From NCBI GenBank assembly GCA_036346355.1, contig CM070576.1, positions 58,389,712 through 58,453,711 of the forward strand: a DNA stretch of 64,000 nt, read 5' to 3'. The notes under the pieces were generated by a model that did no database searches, was not told where the DNA came from, and was given only the letters and a program-made list of their open reading frames with translations. Every line of letters starts with the position of its first letter. Position 1 is the first letter of the stretch. Source of the stretch: Rhipidocladum racemiflorum. Taxonomy: Eukaryota > Streptophyta > Magnoliopsida > Poales > Poaceae. This document shows positions 53,113-64,000 of this stretch, piece after piece. The translations under genes and the position numbers were made by a program.

Positions 53113-55154
53113 GGTTGCTGTTGTTACGGGAGGGAAACAAAGGAACTGGGCTGGGCTCTGGAGGTGTGCAGGCAGCTCGCCTCCAAGGGTGTCGTCGTCA
53201 TCCTGACGGCGAGAGGCGAGAAAAGGGGGGGCACCGAAGCTGTGGACAGGCATAACTTGGATGTCAGTGATCCATCGAGCGCTGCCTGCGTAGCTGGTTT
53301 TGTCAAGGAGAAGTTTGGCAAGCTCGGTATACTGGTAGGCTTTTTACTGTTAGGTATTGTCTCTGAAACGAATTCATCATCAGTTGCTGAAGCCTGAAAG
53401 CTTTACAGATCAATAATGCAGCGGTTTTAGGTGCAACTGCAGAGATTGACACCACGGCACCACTTCAGGAAGTGGTACGCCCATCGACATGTCCAAAACC
53501 GCAGTTCACATTTAGTGCTACTAGCTTTCTACTTCCCCTTTTCTTAGTCTCTGGAGCTAAAGTAAGTGGGTGCATCAAACAGCTCGTGGGCAAGAGTGCA
53601 ATGGGGAGGCTTCAATGGTTGCTGCAGCACTCCACGGAGACTTACGAGGAAGCTGAAGAATGCTTGAAAATAAACTACTTCGGCACCAAAAACGTCTCAG
53701 AAGCACTCCTCCCTATCCTTAATTCAGGCCGCCTCCGACGGAATACTTATCAACGTGTCATCACGGACTACTCCAAGTATACTTGTTTGGACTAGTACTA
53801 CCGTCAGAGTTATCAGGCCTAGCTCGTGTGCTAATTCTCAAATTTTGTTCTCTCCTTCTGCACCAGTATTTTAGTGGGGAGGATCTTAAGCCGGAGTTAA
53901 ACGACGCCGAGAACCTGACAATAGAGACGCAGAGGCTGGACGAGATGTCGGGATTGTTCCTGAAAGACTACAGTAATGGCCAATTGAAATCTCATGGATG
54001 GCCCGCCGAAGCGGAGCACTTGGCCTAAAAAGTGTTCAAGGCTCTGATCAATGGCTACACTCTGGATGGTTCATGATATTTTAGAGGCCCTGAGACGGGG
54101 TAAAAGTGGAGGTCATTCATTCTTACATAAACATATAATTTTATTTTAATTATCATTAGACTTACTATATCACAAAAATACCAAATACTCATTGATAACA
54201 ATCCACTAGCACATGAATATTATAAATGCCTTAAAAACTATAACAGCTAATAAGGACAAAACAATTTAAGAGATAATTACATTAGCCAAAGCGCGCTAAG
54301 GGAGAGCCATGAATCATCATCTATCGCATGCCAAACAAGCAAGTGAGTTGTGAATACAATGATCATAGAAAACGATTTCTTCTAATATTTCTAGATGCAA
54401 AGTCATTGACAATACTATCATCATCAAGCTGATCCAACATATCCTTCTCGATGCATAAAGTGTCCAAACTATTCAATTTTTCCTGTGACAGACATTGATG
54501 ACCTCAAATAGTTTTAACTTTGGAAAACTTCTTTCAACTGATGCTACAATCATAGAAATAGTAAACAAGATTCGATAAGCAATTGAAACATTTGCAGCAT
54601 TCTTAATTCATAAAAATTTCATCTAACTAAAAGTCAATTGAATCATTTTGAGAAAAAATATTTGCAAATTTAGTGCAACACTTTCTTACTTTGATATTAT
54701 CCAATGGCTTCATGTTTTTTAAGCTAAGTAAAAAAAAAACCCAAATATTCTTTTAAACACTTTAATTTTCTGAAATTTATGCCTTCAATTTTTTTTTTGT
54801 ATATTTAGGCAGTTCGACTGATCCAACTAATCAACTATGTTTAGTATAGAGATTGTATACTATATACATGCATAGTATAAGGCTTCTAATTTTTCTAGGC
54901 TCTAGACGGTCGCACTTGGTGCCTAGACCAGGCCGGCCCTGGCTACACTAGGATAATGGCGAAGAAGTTCCCCGCGTTGCGCGTCAACAGCGTGCACCCT
55001 GGCTGTTGCATGACTGACATCAACTGTGACACCGGAGAACTTACGGCGGAGGAAGGCGCCAATAGGCAATAGCATTGTTATGGTGGCCCTTTTGCCGGTG
55101 GGAGGCCCAACAGGCGTGTTCTTCTACCGTAATGAAGTAACACCCGATATGTAG
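53113..55154 (+). pseudogene. SDR pseudogene E, frameshifted and split by a hAT element
   Basis: Exon 2 (53113-53334) starts VAVVTGG but has an extra A in the GGNKG motif and other length changes. Exon 3 (53409-53474) reads INNAAVLGATAEIDTTAPLQ. Exon 4 (about 53565-53780) reads MGRLQWLLQHSTETYEEAEE, then KINYFGTKNVSEALLPIL, before a frameshift. Exon 5 (53867-54061) reads YFSGEDLKPELNDAENLTIE and hits a stop in place of the YxxxK region (AEHLA-stop-KVFKALINGY). After the hAT insertion it resumes with KKFPALRVNSVHPGCCMTDI, another stop, and ALLPVGGPTGVFFYRNEV. A plausible exon 1 ATG lies near 52951 (MMERSASSS). The active-site Tyr is lost. It is a distinct subfamily from A-D. Confidence 0.9.
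54062..54941 (-). mobile_element. hAT element inserted in exon 5 of SDR pseudogene E (880 bp)
   Basis: It is flanked by the exact 8-bp duplication GCTACACT (54054-54061 and 54942-54949). The right end, read inward, is CAGGGCCGGCCTGG; the left end is decayed (CTGGATGG). On the - strand, around 54570-54370, a translation with breaks reads TISMIVASVERSFPKLKLFE, which resembles the hAT transposase dimerisation region. The element is therefore a degenerate hAT copy and its arrival came before or after other breaks in E; order unknown. Confidence 0.88.
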
Positions 55155-55209
55155 GTCTTAAAGTGTACTCAATGACACAGTGGATCCTAGTACCATACTT
55201 AGATTATGT

Positions 55210-56580
55210 TTGTGTTTGCACCAAAATTTGGCAAGGCTGGTCTCGTGGAGATCGGTTTTGATAAGGGATATGTCGGTTATAGCAAGTTGATACCGTTTCG
55301 GATTGGAGGGCCGCGATTCAAAGGAAACTGAGTTCGATACGGGTAGGATAAGAGATCGAGTTGGATACGATCGGACTTAACATGGTAAGGAGAGATTGAG
55401 GCCGATACGGGTGATTGAAGAGACCGAGGAGGATACGTTCAGGCCGATCGCTATATAAGAGGAACAGAGGCTAGAGGGAAAGGCGCCCAGAGCCAACCCA
55501 CAAACACGCTTTACTTTTCCCTTATTTTCCTGTCAACTAGGAGTAGCCACTTTAGTTTGTAATCTTTCATCTGTAATACTCTTTGATCAATCAAGTTGCG
55601 CATCGCCGGTTATTGATCATTGTTGTTTTACGCCATACTTGGGTTCGTCTTTTCTCCGATTTTGCTGCGCATCGCCTTCTTCGGGAAGAAACGTCCTATT
55701 TACCCTCATCTGGTCAATCTCATCGGATTGATTAGATTTATCGTTCGGCTATCTGCGTCGGCTTGTATTGGCCGGCAAAGATTCAAGTTTTACCAGATTT
55801 CTAGATCGGATCCTCTAGCCGATCTATTGACGTATCCTCTTGCCGATTACAGGATCAAATCGGCTGGCACGCTCTGCAAACCCGGCGTTTGTCTCGTATG
55901 TTCGAGGCCAAGAACCCTGCCTCACGTTTTTAGCGCGAACATATTTTGGCACGCCTGGTGGGACACCTATCAGATGGCCGCAGGAAAAACTATCCCTCCG
56001 GCCGACGTCGACACCGAAGCCATCATCGTCCCAACGTTGGACGATCGACTGCACAATGGAAGGAGATTGAAGACCGAAAAGCTGCGCTGAAAGAGATGAT
56101 GCTAGGGTGCTATCAGAAGACCCGACAGGGGGTTACCCAGAAGACCGCGCTCCCAACGCTCAACCCCATCGGCAACGACGGCATCCCGACCGAGCTGGTA
56201 AGCCAATACATGCCGGCTCAAGCCGAGTTATCGGCTATGATTGAACAATCTATGCATCATGCAATAGCTAACCAGTCATCGGTTTTGGTTACAACTTTAA
56301 AGCCGATGATTGAAAACAGCGTCAAGACAATTGCCCAGGAATTGGCTTCATCTGGGGGACTGCTAGACCCCTTACAGCCACTCCCATCATACCCCGTTTT
56401 CTCCATAGCACAAAACACCAGTACAACAAAAGGGTCGGCTCTAACGCCTGCGATGATGCCGACCCAACCTACGGTGTTGGCACCCAGTGCTCGTTTGGAC
56501 GGGATTACGCATTACCACGCATACACCGATGCGGCGAAGTTAGGCACAACAACCAACTTGCCATCGGTGATTACCCCGTT
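55210..56580 (+). mobile_element. Ty3/gypsy fragment: LTR, primer site and start of gag
   Basis: The LTR part (about 55210-55940) has a TATA-like 'gctatataagagg' at 55450. It is followed by the primer-binding-like 'ttggcacgcctggtgggac' at about 55947, nearly the same as in the intron-4 element. The gag start follows in broken frames: MAAGKTIPPADVDTEAIIVP, then EIEDRKAALKEMMLG and QYMPAQAELSAMIEQSM. The element stops at about 56580; pol and the 3' LTR are missing. Left edge uncertain. Confidence 0.7.
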
Positions 56581-57270
56581 TTTTAAGTTGCATAAATATT
56601 AAAGTATAAATAAAGGATAGATGGTGATTACTTACCTCTCGTTTGCTTCAAAACTTGTGTAACTTGTTATTTGTTATATAACTCTAGTATCTATATACGA
56701 TTAATTTGCATTATTATAATCTGATCCTACTAAAATAAGTGGTGGAGCTCGTTCTCTTTTTCTTACAATTTCTAGGATGTTTTCCTTTTTAAGACTAATT
56801 TAGGATTTTCTTGTCTTTGAAACGAAGGAGATGTCTTGAGTATCACCGGCCGGTTATTTTTTATTTATATAGATATGCATGGTTAGGATTTTGTTGAACG
56901 TATCCAGAGAGAAAACAATGTTCCAGTTGCAGTTATGTTCCAGTTGTTGAACATTGTTGTATGACAGAAACCAACTGACCAGGACAGCCATCAAACACGG
57001 TTTATAAGGGTAACGCTACTGGGATCGAATTAATTGGTAGCAGCAGTTTTTCTTACAGAATTAAAATTTTCCCCATGAGGCTAACAGTTGCATCCCACAG
57101 TTGTCATTGTCTTGAGCCTCATATGGAATGAAGGCATTGGTACACTTACACTTGCAGCTTGACAAACCAAGCTCAGAGAGGGAGAGCAAAAAGGAAGAGG
57201 GAATAAAGAAGCGTTGCAAAAGTAATAAACAGAAACTCCAGAGAGTGGTATATATATTGTTCGTTTGCTC
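56581..57270. other. Spacer and 3' region of the LIM gene
   Basis: The first 90 bases are the repeat shared with 41175-41282. The rest up to 57270 is AT-rich and includes the likely 3' untranslated region of the LIM gene (about 57060-57270); no other feature. Confidence 0.35.
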
Positions 57271-58381
57271 CTAGTTGTCGTCATCTCTATTCTCCTCTTG
57301 CAGCGGCGCGGGTTGCTCGTCGGCCACCACGTCCGGCAACGCCTCCTGGGACTCGCTCTTCTTCTTCATGTGGTTGTAGCTTCCTTTCTCCATGAACAGC
57401 TGCGCGAAATGGATCTTGCAGTACAAGACGCCGTTGAGCGCGGCGTAGGAGGAGGTGGTCAGGATGCATCCCCCGTGAGAGCATTTGAAGCAGCTCTTGT
57501 GGTATGACTCGCCCTCCAAAGTTAGCTGAATTAATAACAGGATCGAGTTCCGAAGTACGATGTCATTTCTCAAAGAAGCAGAACAAGATTCAGAAAAATT
57601 TTCTCCATTAGCAAGTTGGGTTTTAACTTTGATTTCTCTTGCGTATGTTTGATCATTTAGCATCCATAACTTCTATGGAGGAAAAAAGAAGTGCGTCATT
57701 TATGTACCTTCTCCAGCGGGTACACTGTTTTCTGGCAGGCTGCACACTTATCCTGAGTACCAGAGAATACAGAAGATAGCTTGCTTGGGGCCCTTGACTG
57801 CTCAAACATTTATCCAGTTAGTACGGTTGGCATTTTGGCAATAGGAACGAAACAAGAAATGCTGAAAGGATAAGCTTGGCTGGAATGGCACGATCGATGA
57901 CAGTTTTGTGGGGCTGTACCAGTTCACCCTTCTCTGAAGATTTGCCACCTGAATTACATAACACGGTTTTCAGGACAAGCCATTTTAATATAAGGGACAA
58001 AAAAAACTCAGAAATAGTTTGACAACGTTAGTCACATCGTGATATTACCTGGCGTGAACTTCTTCGAGAAGCTCCCTGTCTCCTTGAAGAGCTGCTCAAA
58101 GTGGGGCTTGCAGTAGAGGACGCCATCCATGGAAGAATAGTTGCACATCTAGAGGCGAGCATGCAGTACATATGATTTGCATTGTTTTGTTCTGTAGCCT
58201 GTCCAGACTTGCATTGAGTAACGCAGGACAAACAGCATACACATACCGAGAGGATCCCTTTGCAGTGGCTGCACTTGAAGCAGGTCTTGTGGTACGAGAC
58301 GCCGTCGGCCGTCAAGAGGTCGATGAAATGGACGGTCTTGTCGCACGCCGTGCACTTGTCCTGCGTGCCGGTGAAAGACAT
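57271..58381 (-). CDS. PLIM2: Two-LIM-domain actin-bundling-type protein (plant PLIM2-like)
   Basis: Proposed exons on the - strand are 58381-58247, 58148-58049, 57948-57920, 57797-57708 and 57525-57271. Their lengths (135/100/29/90/255) join in phase to 202 aa, and every intron is GT..AG. LIM1 has C10-x2-C13-x17-H31-x2-C34-x2-C37-x2-C40-x17-C58-x2-H61. LIM2 has C106-x2-C109-x17-H127-x2-C130-x2-C133-x4-C138-x15-C154-x2-H157, with the CSHGGC spacing usual for plant LIM2. The Lys/Ser-rich linker (about 62-100) and an acidic tail ending EENRDDDN fit the PLIM2 class, which bundles actin filaments, mainly in pollen. The start MSFTGTQDKC fits the family, and its context is GTCACCATG. A (GAA)n repeat lies in the leader (58423-58441). 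PLIM2 is favoured over WLIM1 because of the N terminus and the acidic tail; the exact ortholog is not certain. Confidence 0.9.
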
Positions 58382-58422
58382 GGTGACGACGTACGCCGGG
58401 GTAGCACGTAACTTTGCGATCG

Positions 58423-58441
58423 CTTCTTCTTCTTCTTCTTC
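58423..58441 (-). repeat. (GAA)n microsatellite in the leader of the LIM gene
   Basis: Six consecutive CTT triplets on the + strand (GAA on the coding strand) lie about 45-60 bases upstream of the LIM gene ATG. Purine-rich repeats of this kind are common in plant 5' untranslated regions. Confidence 0.7.
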
Positions 58442-58561
58442 TCCGATCGGATGAAAAGTAAATATAGACGAAGCGTTGGAGAGGTGGTTCAGGGGGAGAG
58501 AACGGGAGCTCGGGAGCAAGCATAGGGGACGGGCGGGCTCTGCACCGCGCAGAATTCGTCA

Positions 58562-61500
58562 AGCGAAGCTTGATTTAGAGAGGCGGTGATCTCGTCTCAC
58601 GTTCTCCTTGCGATGTTTCCCACTGTTTTCTTGATAGCGTCTAGAAGACACGGCCCATAAGTTTTGGGCGCTTGGCCCAGAACACTACACGCCGATGGCC
58701 CATGGAACCTGCTTGAACCTGCTTTTTTTTTCTTTTCTTTTTTTCTTTTTTTTTTGAGAGAGAGAGAGAGACAGAGACGGCGCAACCTGCAGTAGCTGGT
58801 TTAGCCGCCTCCTTGTGATTCTTGATTTTCTTGTGTGATTCATGTGAGTTTACCTAGCTGAAAGAAACGTGAAAAAGCAATGCATTGACCGGATTATGCA
58901 GGGGACCATGGTGGCCTGGACGGTTTGGAACATTATGCCAACCGGGTAAGTTATTCTACTGTTGATTTGTCTCTGTTAATCCGCGTACAATGAATGGTTG
59001 AAACGAACATCCTACTGATTAGTAGTACGTCGACGCATGTCAGCATGAGAACTACAAGTATCTGTTCATCTTTTTTTGCTGGGGACAGCTTACATGATGC
59101 ATGAGTAAACAGTCTACTTAAGATAACTGAAGCTCCATTGCTTTCAATCAGAAACAGTCTTAAGTTTTAGGGCCGTACTAGCAGCCAGACGTCTGATTTT
59201 TTTTTAAATTTTCGGACGCCCGCGCAACATTTTTTTTATCGTCTGCAACATTTTTTTCAACGTTTGAAATATTTTTTTTCGCTTTTGAAACATTTACTAT
59301 TTGTCGAAGGAAAATGTTGCATGCGTAGAAAAAAATATTACGGAAAAAAATAGACGTCCGAACTGTAGCATTACCGTAAGTTTTATGCATGGTGCAAACA
59401 TAAAAAGTGATACTGATTGAAACCAAATCCTACGGCCTAGGCTACCAGAATGATGCTATCCCCAGCGCTTGAACGCGCCGAGAGGAGCTTCAACGTGAAT
59501 AGTTTTAGTAGATGCTCCTACTACAGTCAGTGTACTGTCATACAGTCCTGCGTCAATTCCTCCATGTACCGATGTAGAGAGAGACCAAAGCTCTGCTTTC
59601 TCGTAGCATATCAAATGAGAAGCTGCAAGTTTTCTAAGTTTTAAGTATAGCTACTATTTGATATTTAACACGAATCCGTGGGCGCCGATTCTGAATGCAT
59701 TGCCGAAGAGTTTGTGGATGGCAAAAGGCCATGCTTGCTTGCAGATACAGTAGCATTGAGTAATTACTAACGACCAATGTCTTAGTAGGCACTTACCAAC
59801 TACGTACCAAAAGATTAGACAATGAGAAGTGAACGCATGCAACCATCTCTAGTGACCTCAACCGAGCTCAACCACCCAGTTCTGAAGAACAGATCAGACG
59901 CAAGAGGCAATACGAGGATAGACATGGCAGAAAGTATCAAAGTACTGGTGGTTTTGGCCGAATAGCGACGCCGCTGTACGTCAGAACTGCATGGAATTGA
60001 AGTTAGTACGTACCGATTTGGCCCCAGAAAAGTACATCGATCAGCAGAAGAGTCCTGCTCGTCCAAGAAACGATCGATCGTGGCGGTGGCCAAGGATAAA
60101 GCAGCCAATAATTGGAGGTGCAGACTGAATCGCAGAGCTTCCTCTTGACCCTCCAAATCCGATGACCCTACAGCCTACAGGCCGTAGAATGCATGCATGA
60201 TTGCGATGGGACGAGCTGAGTGCTCGTGCCATGGGCATCGTCGTCTTGTATCAGCTGCTGGAAGGAGTACGTGTGTGATTTGAGTTGCCCTTCCAGATAG
60301 ATGAACACCGTTCCTTCCTTGGAGCCATGCACATAGCTTAATCAAAAGTTCGAGATTAACATCAACCTGTAGTTGTGTTCTCGAGCTTTTTTTTTTTATC
60401 GATCTTAGGAGTGCATAATGCAGGTAATTAAGACATTTTCTACCGTCCTTTGTTTGCTTACATTGACCGATCCAACGTCAGAAGCAGTCCCTCCAATATC
60501 CTCTTACGGATACTGAATACCCGGCAAGCTTGATTCCTTCTGAAAACGGGAATGGGAACGGGCCTTGGACAAACATTCCGTTTTATCACACACGCATGCA
60601 ACACCGGCCGAGGAAAGGTCACCGTGTGACTTAGCAACAACCTGCTGCTAGTTACAAAATATTAGCACTATAATAATGCCACAATCTAATGAATCTGTTG
60701 CTGTTCTTCATGGCTAAGCCGTGGACATTCGGAAGACCATAATTAACAGCAAGTTTTTTTTTCTGCAGACACCGAACTAGCAAGAGAGAGAGGCTTGCAA
60801 CCATTATTTTTTTATCATCCTAATTGGGAGGTACCTAGTTATCCATTGAGCTAGCTAGCACTAAGAGTTATTGAAGATAGCAAAAGTTTAAAGGGTAAAG
60901 GTACCAAGAATTTAAAAGTAATTTGATGGTAGCTTATGGTACCACTCAAAAATAATAAAAACTATCATTAAGTATTAGCAGTACATTCTTCTGAGCCAGT
61001 GATGGTCTCGGTTAGTAAAATGCCCTAGGGAGAGTTCTCTACTCTAACCATGGCGCACGTGTCCCCCGTGATGCAATACTTAAATTTAGCTCCATAGAAA
61101 CGTTTTGTCAAACAGAGTTTTTACCATTCTTGAAGGGTATTATAAGATACTGCTATTAGTGTACCTCTTGGTAATTCCACTCTTTAGAATTTTGGTACCT
61201 CTTGACACTAGCTTAATATATATTTCAATGCCTCTCAAAGATATATAAAAAAAAGTGAGAGGTGCTTCTCTTCCTTTTAAAAGTTGCACAAGCCATTGCT
61301 TCCGTTTAATAAGAAAGACTTCTCTTTGAGAGGTGCTTCTATGCTCTTCCTTCTAATACAAGTTCACGAGAGAGAGTAGCGCATTAGCTAGCTTGCGTTG
61401 AGGAAAAGAACAAAACAGCCCAATGGCCGAGCCGTACGTGTTGTGAGCTGGCAATATTCCGCCACGTTGTTCTGTAACGGTGATGCCGATTTGCTGGTAT

Positions 61501-62066
61501 CTCTGGTCTGGTCGTGATCTCACTTGCCATGGCAGAACAGGGGAGGGGGGGGACGGTGTCCACCCCTGCTTTGGCTCCTTGTCCGCTTGGCGCCTACCGC
61601 GCACAGCTTCGCAGCTCGATTCAGTGCATAGTAATTCTTAGGATTTTTGCTGGTCATGTGGCCTTAACCACCGTATGTTGATGATAAGCTCAGCCGTCCC
61701 CCCTGACAATTGTATATTGCTGGTAGTGGAAGTTCAGAGCAGGAGACTTTTTGCTCATGGGTTGCTGATCAAGGTCGTTAAGTTTCTGGGCTGGTAGATT
61801 AATTGGTGGTGGTGTGATGGTGCTGTTGTTAGAGTGGCCCCCACCATTCGACACTTCAATCCATGGTCACGAGTCGCGACGCGAGGGAGTCTCATCGGGC
61901 ATGCGTTGGATCTATCCCTCTCGCGCGCACAGCCACCGAATCCGGTCCGGTCCTGTGGATCATGTATTCATGCCTACCGGGAGTACGTCATGCACCAGCT
62001 GATAGGAGCCGGGGCAGGACGACGTGGAGCAAAAGGACCTTTGTGCCCCAGTAATGTAACACTTTA
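58562..62066. other. Upstream region of the LIM gene and gene-poor spacer
   Basis: The first 250 bases are the likely promoter of the LIM gene; a T-rich/purine-rich stretch (about 58720-58780) looks like low complexity. About 59180-59372 is T-rich with inverted 'gacgtc' ends (cagacgtctg / agacgtccgaactg), perhaps a small MITE. The - strand ORF at 59815-60156 has two hydrophobic segments but no ATG. The remainder, including 60240-61350 and 61380-62060, shows no gene or bounded element that I can support. Confidence 0.35.
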
Positions 62067-62358
62067 GGGCATGTACAATGGTTATATTTAGTTGTCTATA
62101 AGAGATGACATGTAGGATTTTAAATGATGTGGAGGAGAGAGAAGAAGGAGAGAGAAGACTGTTGTCTACTATTTAATAGACAGCTTATAGATAGCTTTAC
62201 ATTTTGTATACCAATGTATAGACAGTCTGTTAATTGAATGAGAGACCACTGCAGACAACTCTATAGACGATCCATTGTATGAATTATTTTTAGTGCTGTC
62301 TGTAGATGATGTGGAGCTACAGTATAGACAGCTGCCATCTATACCATTGTACATGCCC
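62067..62358. mobile_element. Tourist-type MITE (PIF/Harbinger), 292 bp
   Basis: Perfect 15-bp inverted ends GGGCATGTACAATGG and CCATTGTACATGCCC are flanked by a 3-bp TTA duplication (62064-62066 and 62359-62361). It is A/T-rich inside with no coding capacity. The ends and TTA target are typical of Tourist elements. Confidence 0.9.
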
Positions 62359-62389
62359 TTAGAGAGTTATAACCCCCGCTGAGCACTAT

Positions 62390-63475
62390 TTATAGACGGG
62401 TTTGTCCGAGCACTCCATCTATGCTGGCTGTGGCTCAAGTGGACGGCTCTGAGCAAACCATGGACTGGAATGTTCACACCATGTGATCAAACTAACCATA
62501 TACTCTTCTTCGCGGCCACCAAAATTACCATTGAAAATGGTTGAACGGCGGTTTTCTGGACTGACAGATGGCTCGATGGCATAGCGCCTTCACAACTTGC
62601 ACCATAACTATTCAAAAACTCCAGGCGAAAGACAAGATCGGTTGCAAACGCCCTGCTAAACAGGAATTGGATTCGAAATATTCAGCACAACCTAACTATC
62701 CATCTTATTACCGAAAATGTACATTTATGGTTGAAAATACAATCCGTGCATCTGCGGTCGGAGATAGACGACGAAATAATCTGGACGGAAACTACTAGTG
62801 GCATCTACACAGCTTCATAGGCATATCATATGCAGTTCGCAGGAAGCACCTCTAAATCCTTCTATGCTATAGTTTGGTCAGCGTGGGCGCCATCGTGCTG
62901 CAAAGTCTTCCTTTGGCAAGCACACCAAAACCGGCTATGAACAGCACAACGCCTGCAATGTAGGTGGTGGCCCAATCACTGTCGAATGTGCTGCCGGAAC
63001 CTCGAAACCGTACATCACCTGTTTGTAGACTGCCCCCCAAGTCTGATGCTTGTGGACAGCTGTTGCACGATGGGTTCGATTGCCATCTCTCCTACCAGAC
63101 CGGTGGGAAGCGTCCTCCCATCTTAGAGCAATGGAACCTGCACCAGGTAAACTGCCAACTGAGTTTTCGGAAAGGCGTTAGAACCCTGATTATCTTAACA
63201 TGTTGGCGATAGTGGAGAGAGCGCAACAATGGAGTTTTCCAAAACAAATGGGAAGCCATTGAGGACATCCTTTAGTCTATTAAGGATGAGACCGCAAACT
63301 GGATTGTGGCGGGAGCCGCAGGCCTAAAAACTCTAGTGGAGCGGTATAATTGATTTTCCTCTTTTGTTTTTTTCTCTGTACCCTCTTTCCTGTGGTGCAT
63401 CTCTTGCATCTCGTACACTTGCTCTTTTCTTTCCTCTAATGCTGTCTTTCAAAAAAAAAAAAAAAAAAAAACTAA
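62390..63475 (+). mobile_element. 5'-truncated LINE (L1 type) with poly(A) tail
   Basis: In broken frames the sequence reads LWLKWTALSKPWTGMFTPCD, then a stop after TIENG, then FWTDRWLDGIAPSQL, and later CKVFLWQAHQNRL and RNLETVHHLFVDCP. That is the order of motifs at the C-terminal end of plant LINE ORF2, including the zf-RVT zinc-binding Cys/His region. A run of about 20 A residues ends it at about 63471. The upstream reverse transcriptase and endonuclease are missing, a common result of truncated reverse transcription. Direct flanking repeats were not found. Confidence 0.85.
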
Positions 63476-64000
63476 AAGTCCATAAGAATTGAAGTCAATA
63501 GCCAGCATGCGTCCATGACACATACGGACTCCTCACTGGACGACATGCTTTCCTGTTTCTTTCTGCATGATGAGAATTGAGATGCAGCGTGAGAATCCAA
63601 TAATGTATCGGATCCTTTGGAATAACCCGCGAGCCAATTAAATCCCCATCCAACTGAAGCATATTCAGTACTGCACTAGAAGCCAGAATGCTTGGCCAAT
63701 CATTCGGTACTGCACTAGAAGCACCAGAATGCTTGGCTAACCGAAGCATGTTCATGAATGGCTCGTGAAGGTTTTAAACAAGAAATAGCTTCTTACCTGC
63801 ACTCTGATTGGAAACACACGCATCTACACGGCGGCAGCAGGAGCAACGTCTGTTCACCAAAAGCGAAACGAACCAAGTCGATCGGATTAAATCCTCTTCG
63901 GATACAGGAGTGGAGACCAAAGCTTCGACGTAGTAGACTAGTAGTACGATCGTCGCATGATGCAGCCCCGAAAACGAGCTGCCAACACCTGTGTCTTTCC
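63476..64000. other. Right edge of window, nothing recognised
   Basis: It contains a short direct repeat ('ttcggtactgcactagaagc' near 63704 and 'ttcagtactgcactagaagc' near 63664) but no gene or bounded element. The sequence runs off the window. Confidence 0.3.

Noticed and set aside
9391..55154. Biosynthetic gene cluster around the SDR genes
   Set aside because: No terpene synthase, P450, acyltransferase or other pathway gene is visible; only SDR copies and a LIM gene are present.
59815..60156. - strand ORF of 113 codons with two hydrophobic segments
   Set aside because: It opens with TTG, has no in-frame ATG or clear splice model, and matches no family that I recognise. It may be part of an unrecognised gene.

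Overview
This is nuclear DNA from a grass (Poaceae), probably a panicoid or related lineage. Three things point there: intron-rich genes with GC-rich 3' exons, dense LTR retrotransposons, and Helitron, hAT and Tourist-type elements of the grass kind. The species cannot be named from sequence alone. I see no prokaryotic signal, rRNA, tRNA or CRISPR array. All alignments were done by eye.

The gene content is a tandem array of classical short-chain dehydrogenase/reductase (SDR) genes on the + strand, of the menthone/neomenthol dehydrogenase and salutaridine reductase-like type. Four copies read as intact five-exon or four-exon genes: A 9391-21155, B 37494-39789, C 44116-46131 and D 49152-50477. 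One is a pseudogene (E, 53113-55154) and one is a short exon-2 relic (48370-48437). In A, B, C and D I could place splice sites so that the exons join in phase to 309, 310, 310 and 308 residues, with the TGxxxGxG cofactor motif, the NNA motif, the Ser of VNVSS and the YxxxK pair all present. On the - strand at 57271-58381 lies a separate, apparently intact five-exon gene for a two-LIM-domain protein of the plant PLIM2 type (202 aa).

Most of the rest is transposon sequence, and many insertions can be bounded exactly from target-site duplications (TSDs). A 2507-3273 solo LTR is upstream of the array. A recent 8.9-kb gag-only Ty3/gypsy element (11359-20307, TSD CCTTG) sits inside intron 4 of gene A. 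It lacks most of pol and carries three antisense coding units, each with its own TATA-like box. A Ty1/copia element with 182-bp LTRs (21749-33371, TSD GTTCT) fills the A-B interval and is itself invaded several times, including by a hAT element that contains a Helitron.

Genes B and C belong to two tandem copies of one block, whose left edge lies inside the tail of that copia element. After the duplication each block collected its own insertions. In B these are hAT, TRIM and Helitron-like elements; in C two hAT-like elements. The sister block supplies the empty site for most of them, so this stretch is a dated insertion record. A 341-bp near-perfect foldback sits exactly at the B/C junction.

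Right of gene D are GC-rich and AT-rich spacers and pseudogene E, which was split by a hAT element. A gypsy LTR-gag fragment and the LIM gene follow. After a quiet stretch come a Tourist MITE and a 5'-truncated LINE with a poly(A) tail.
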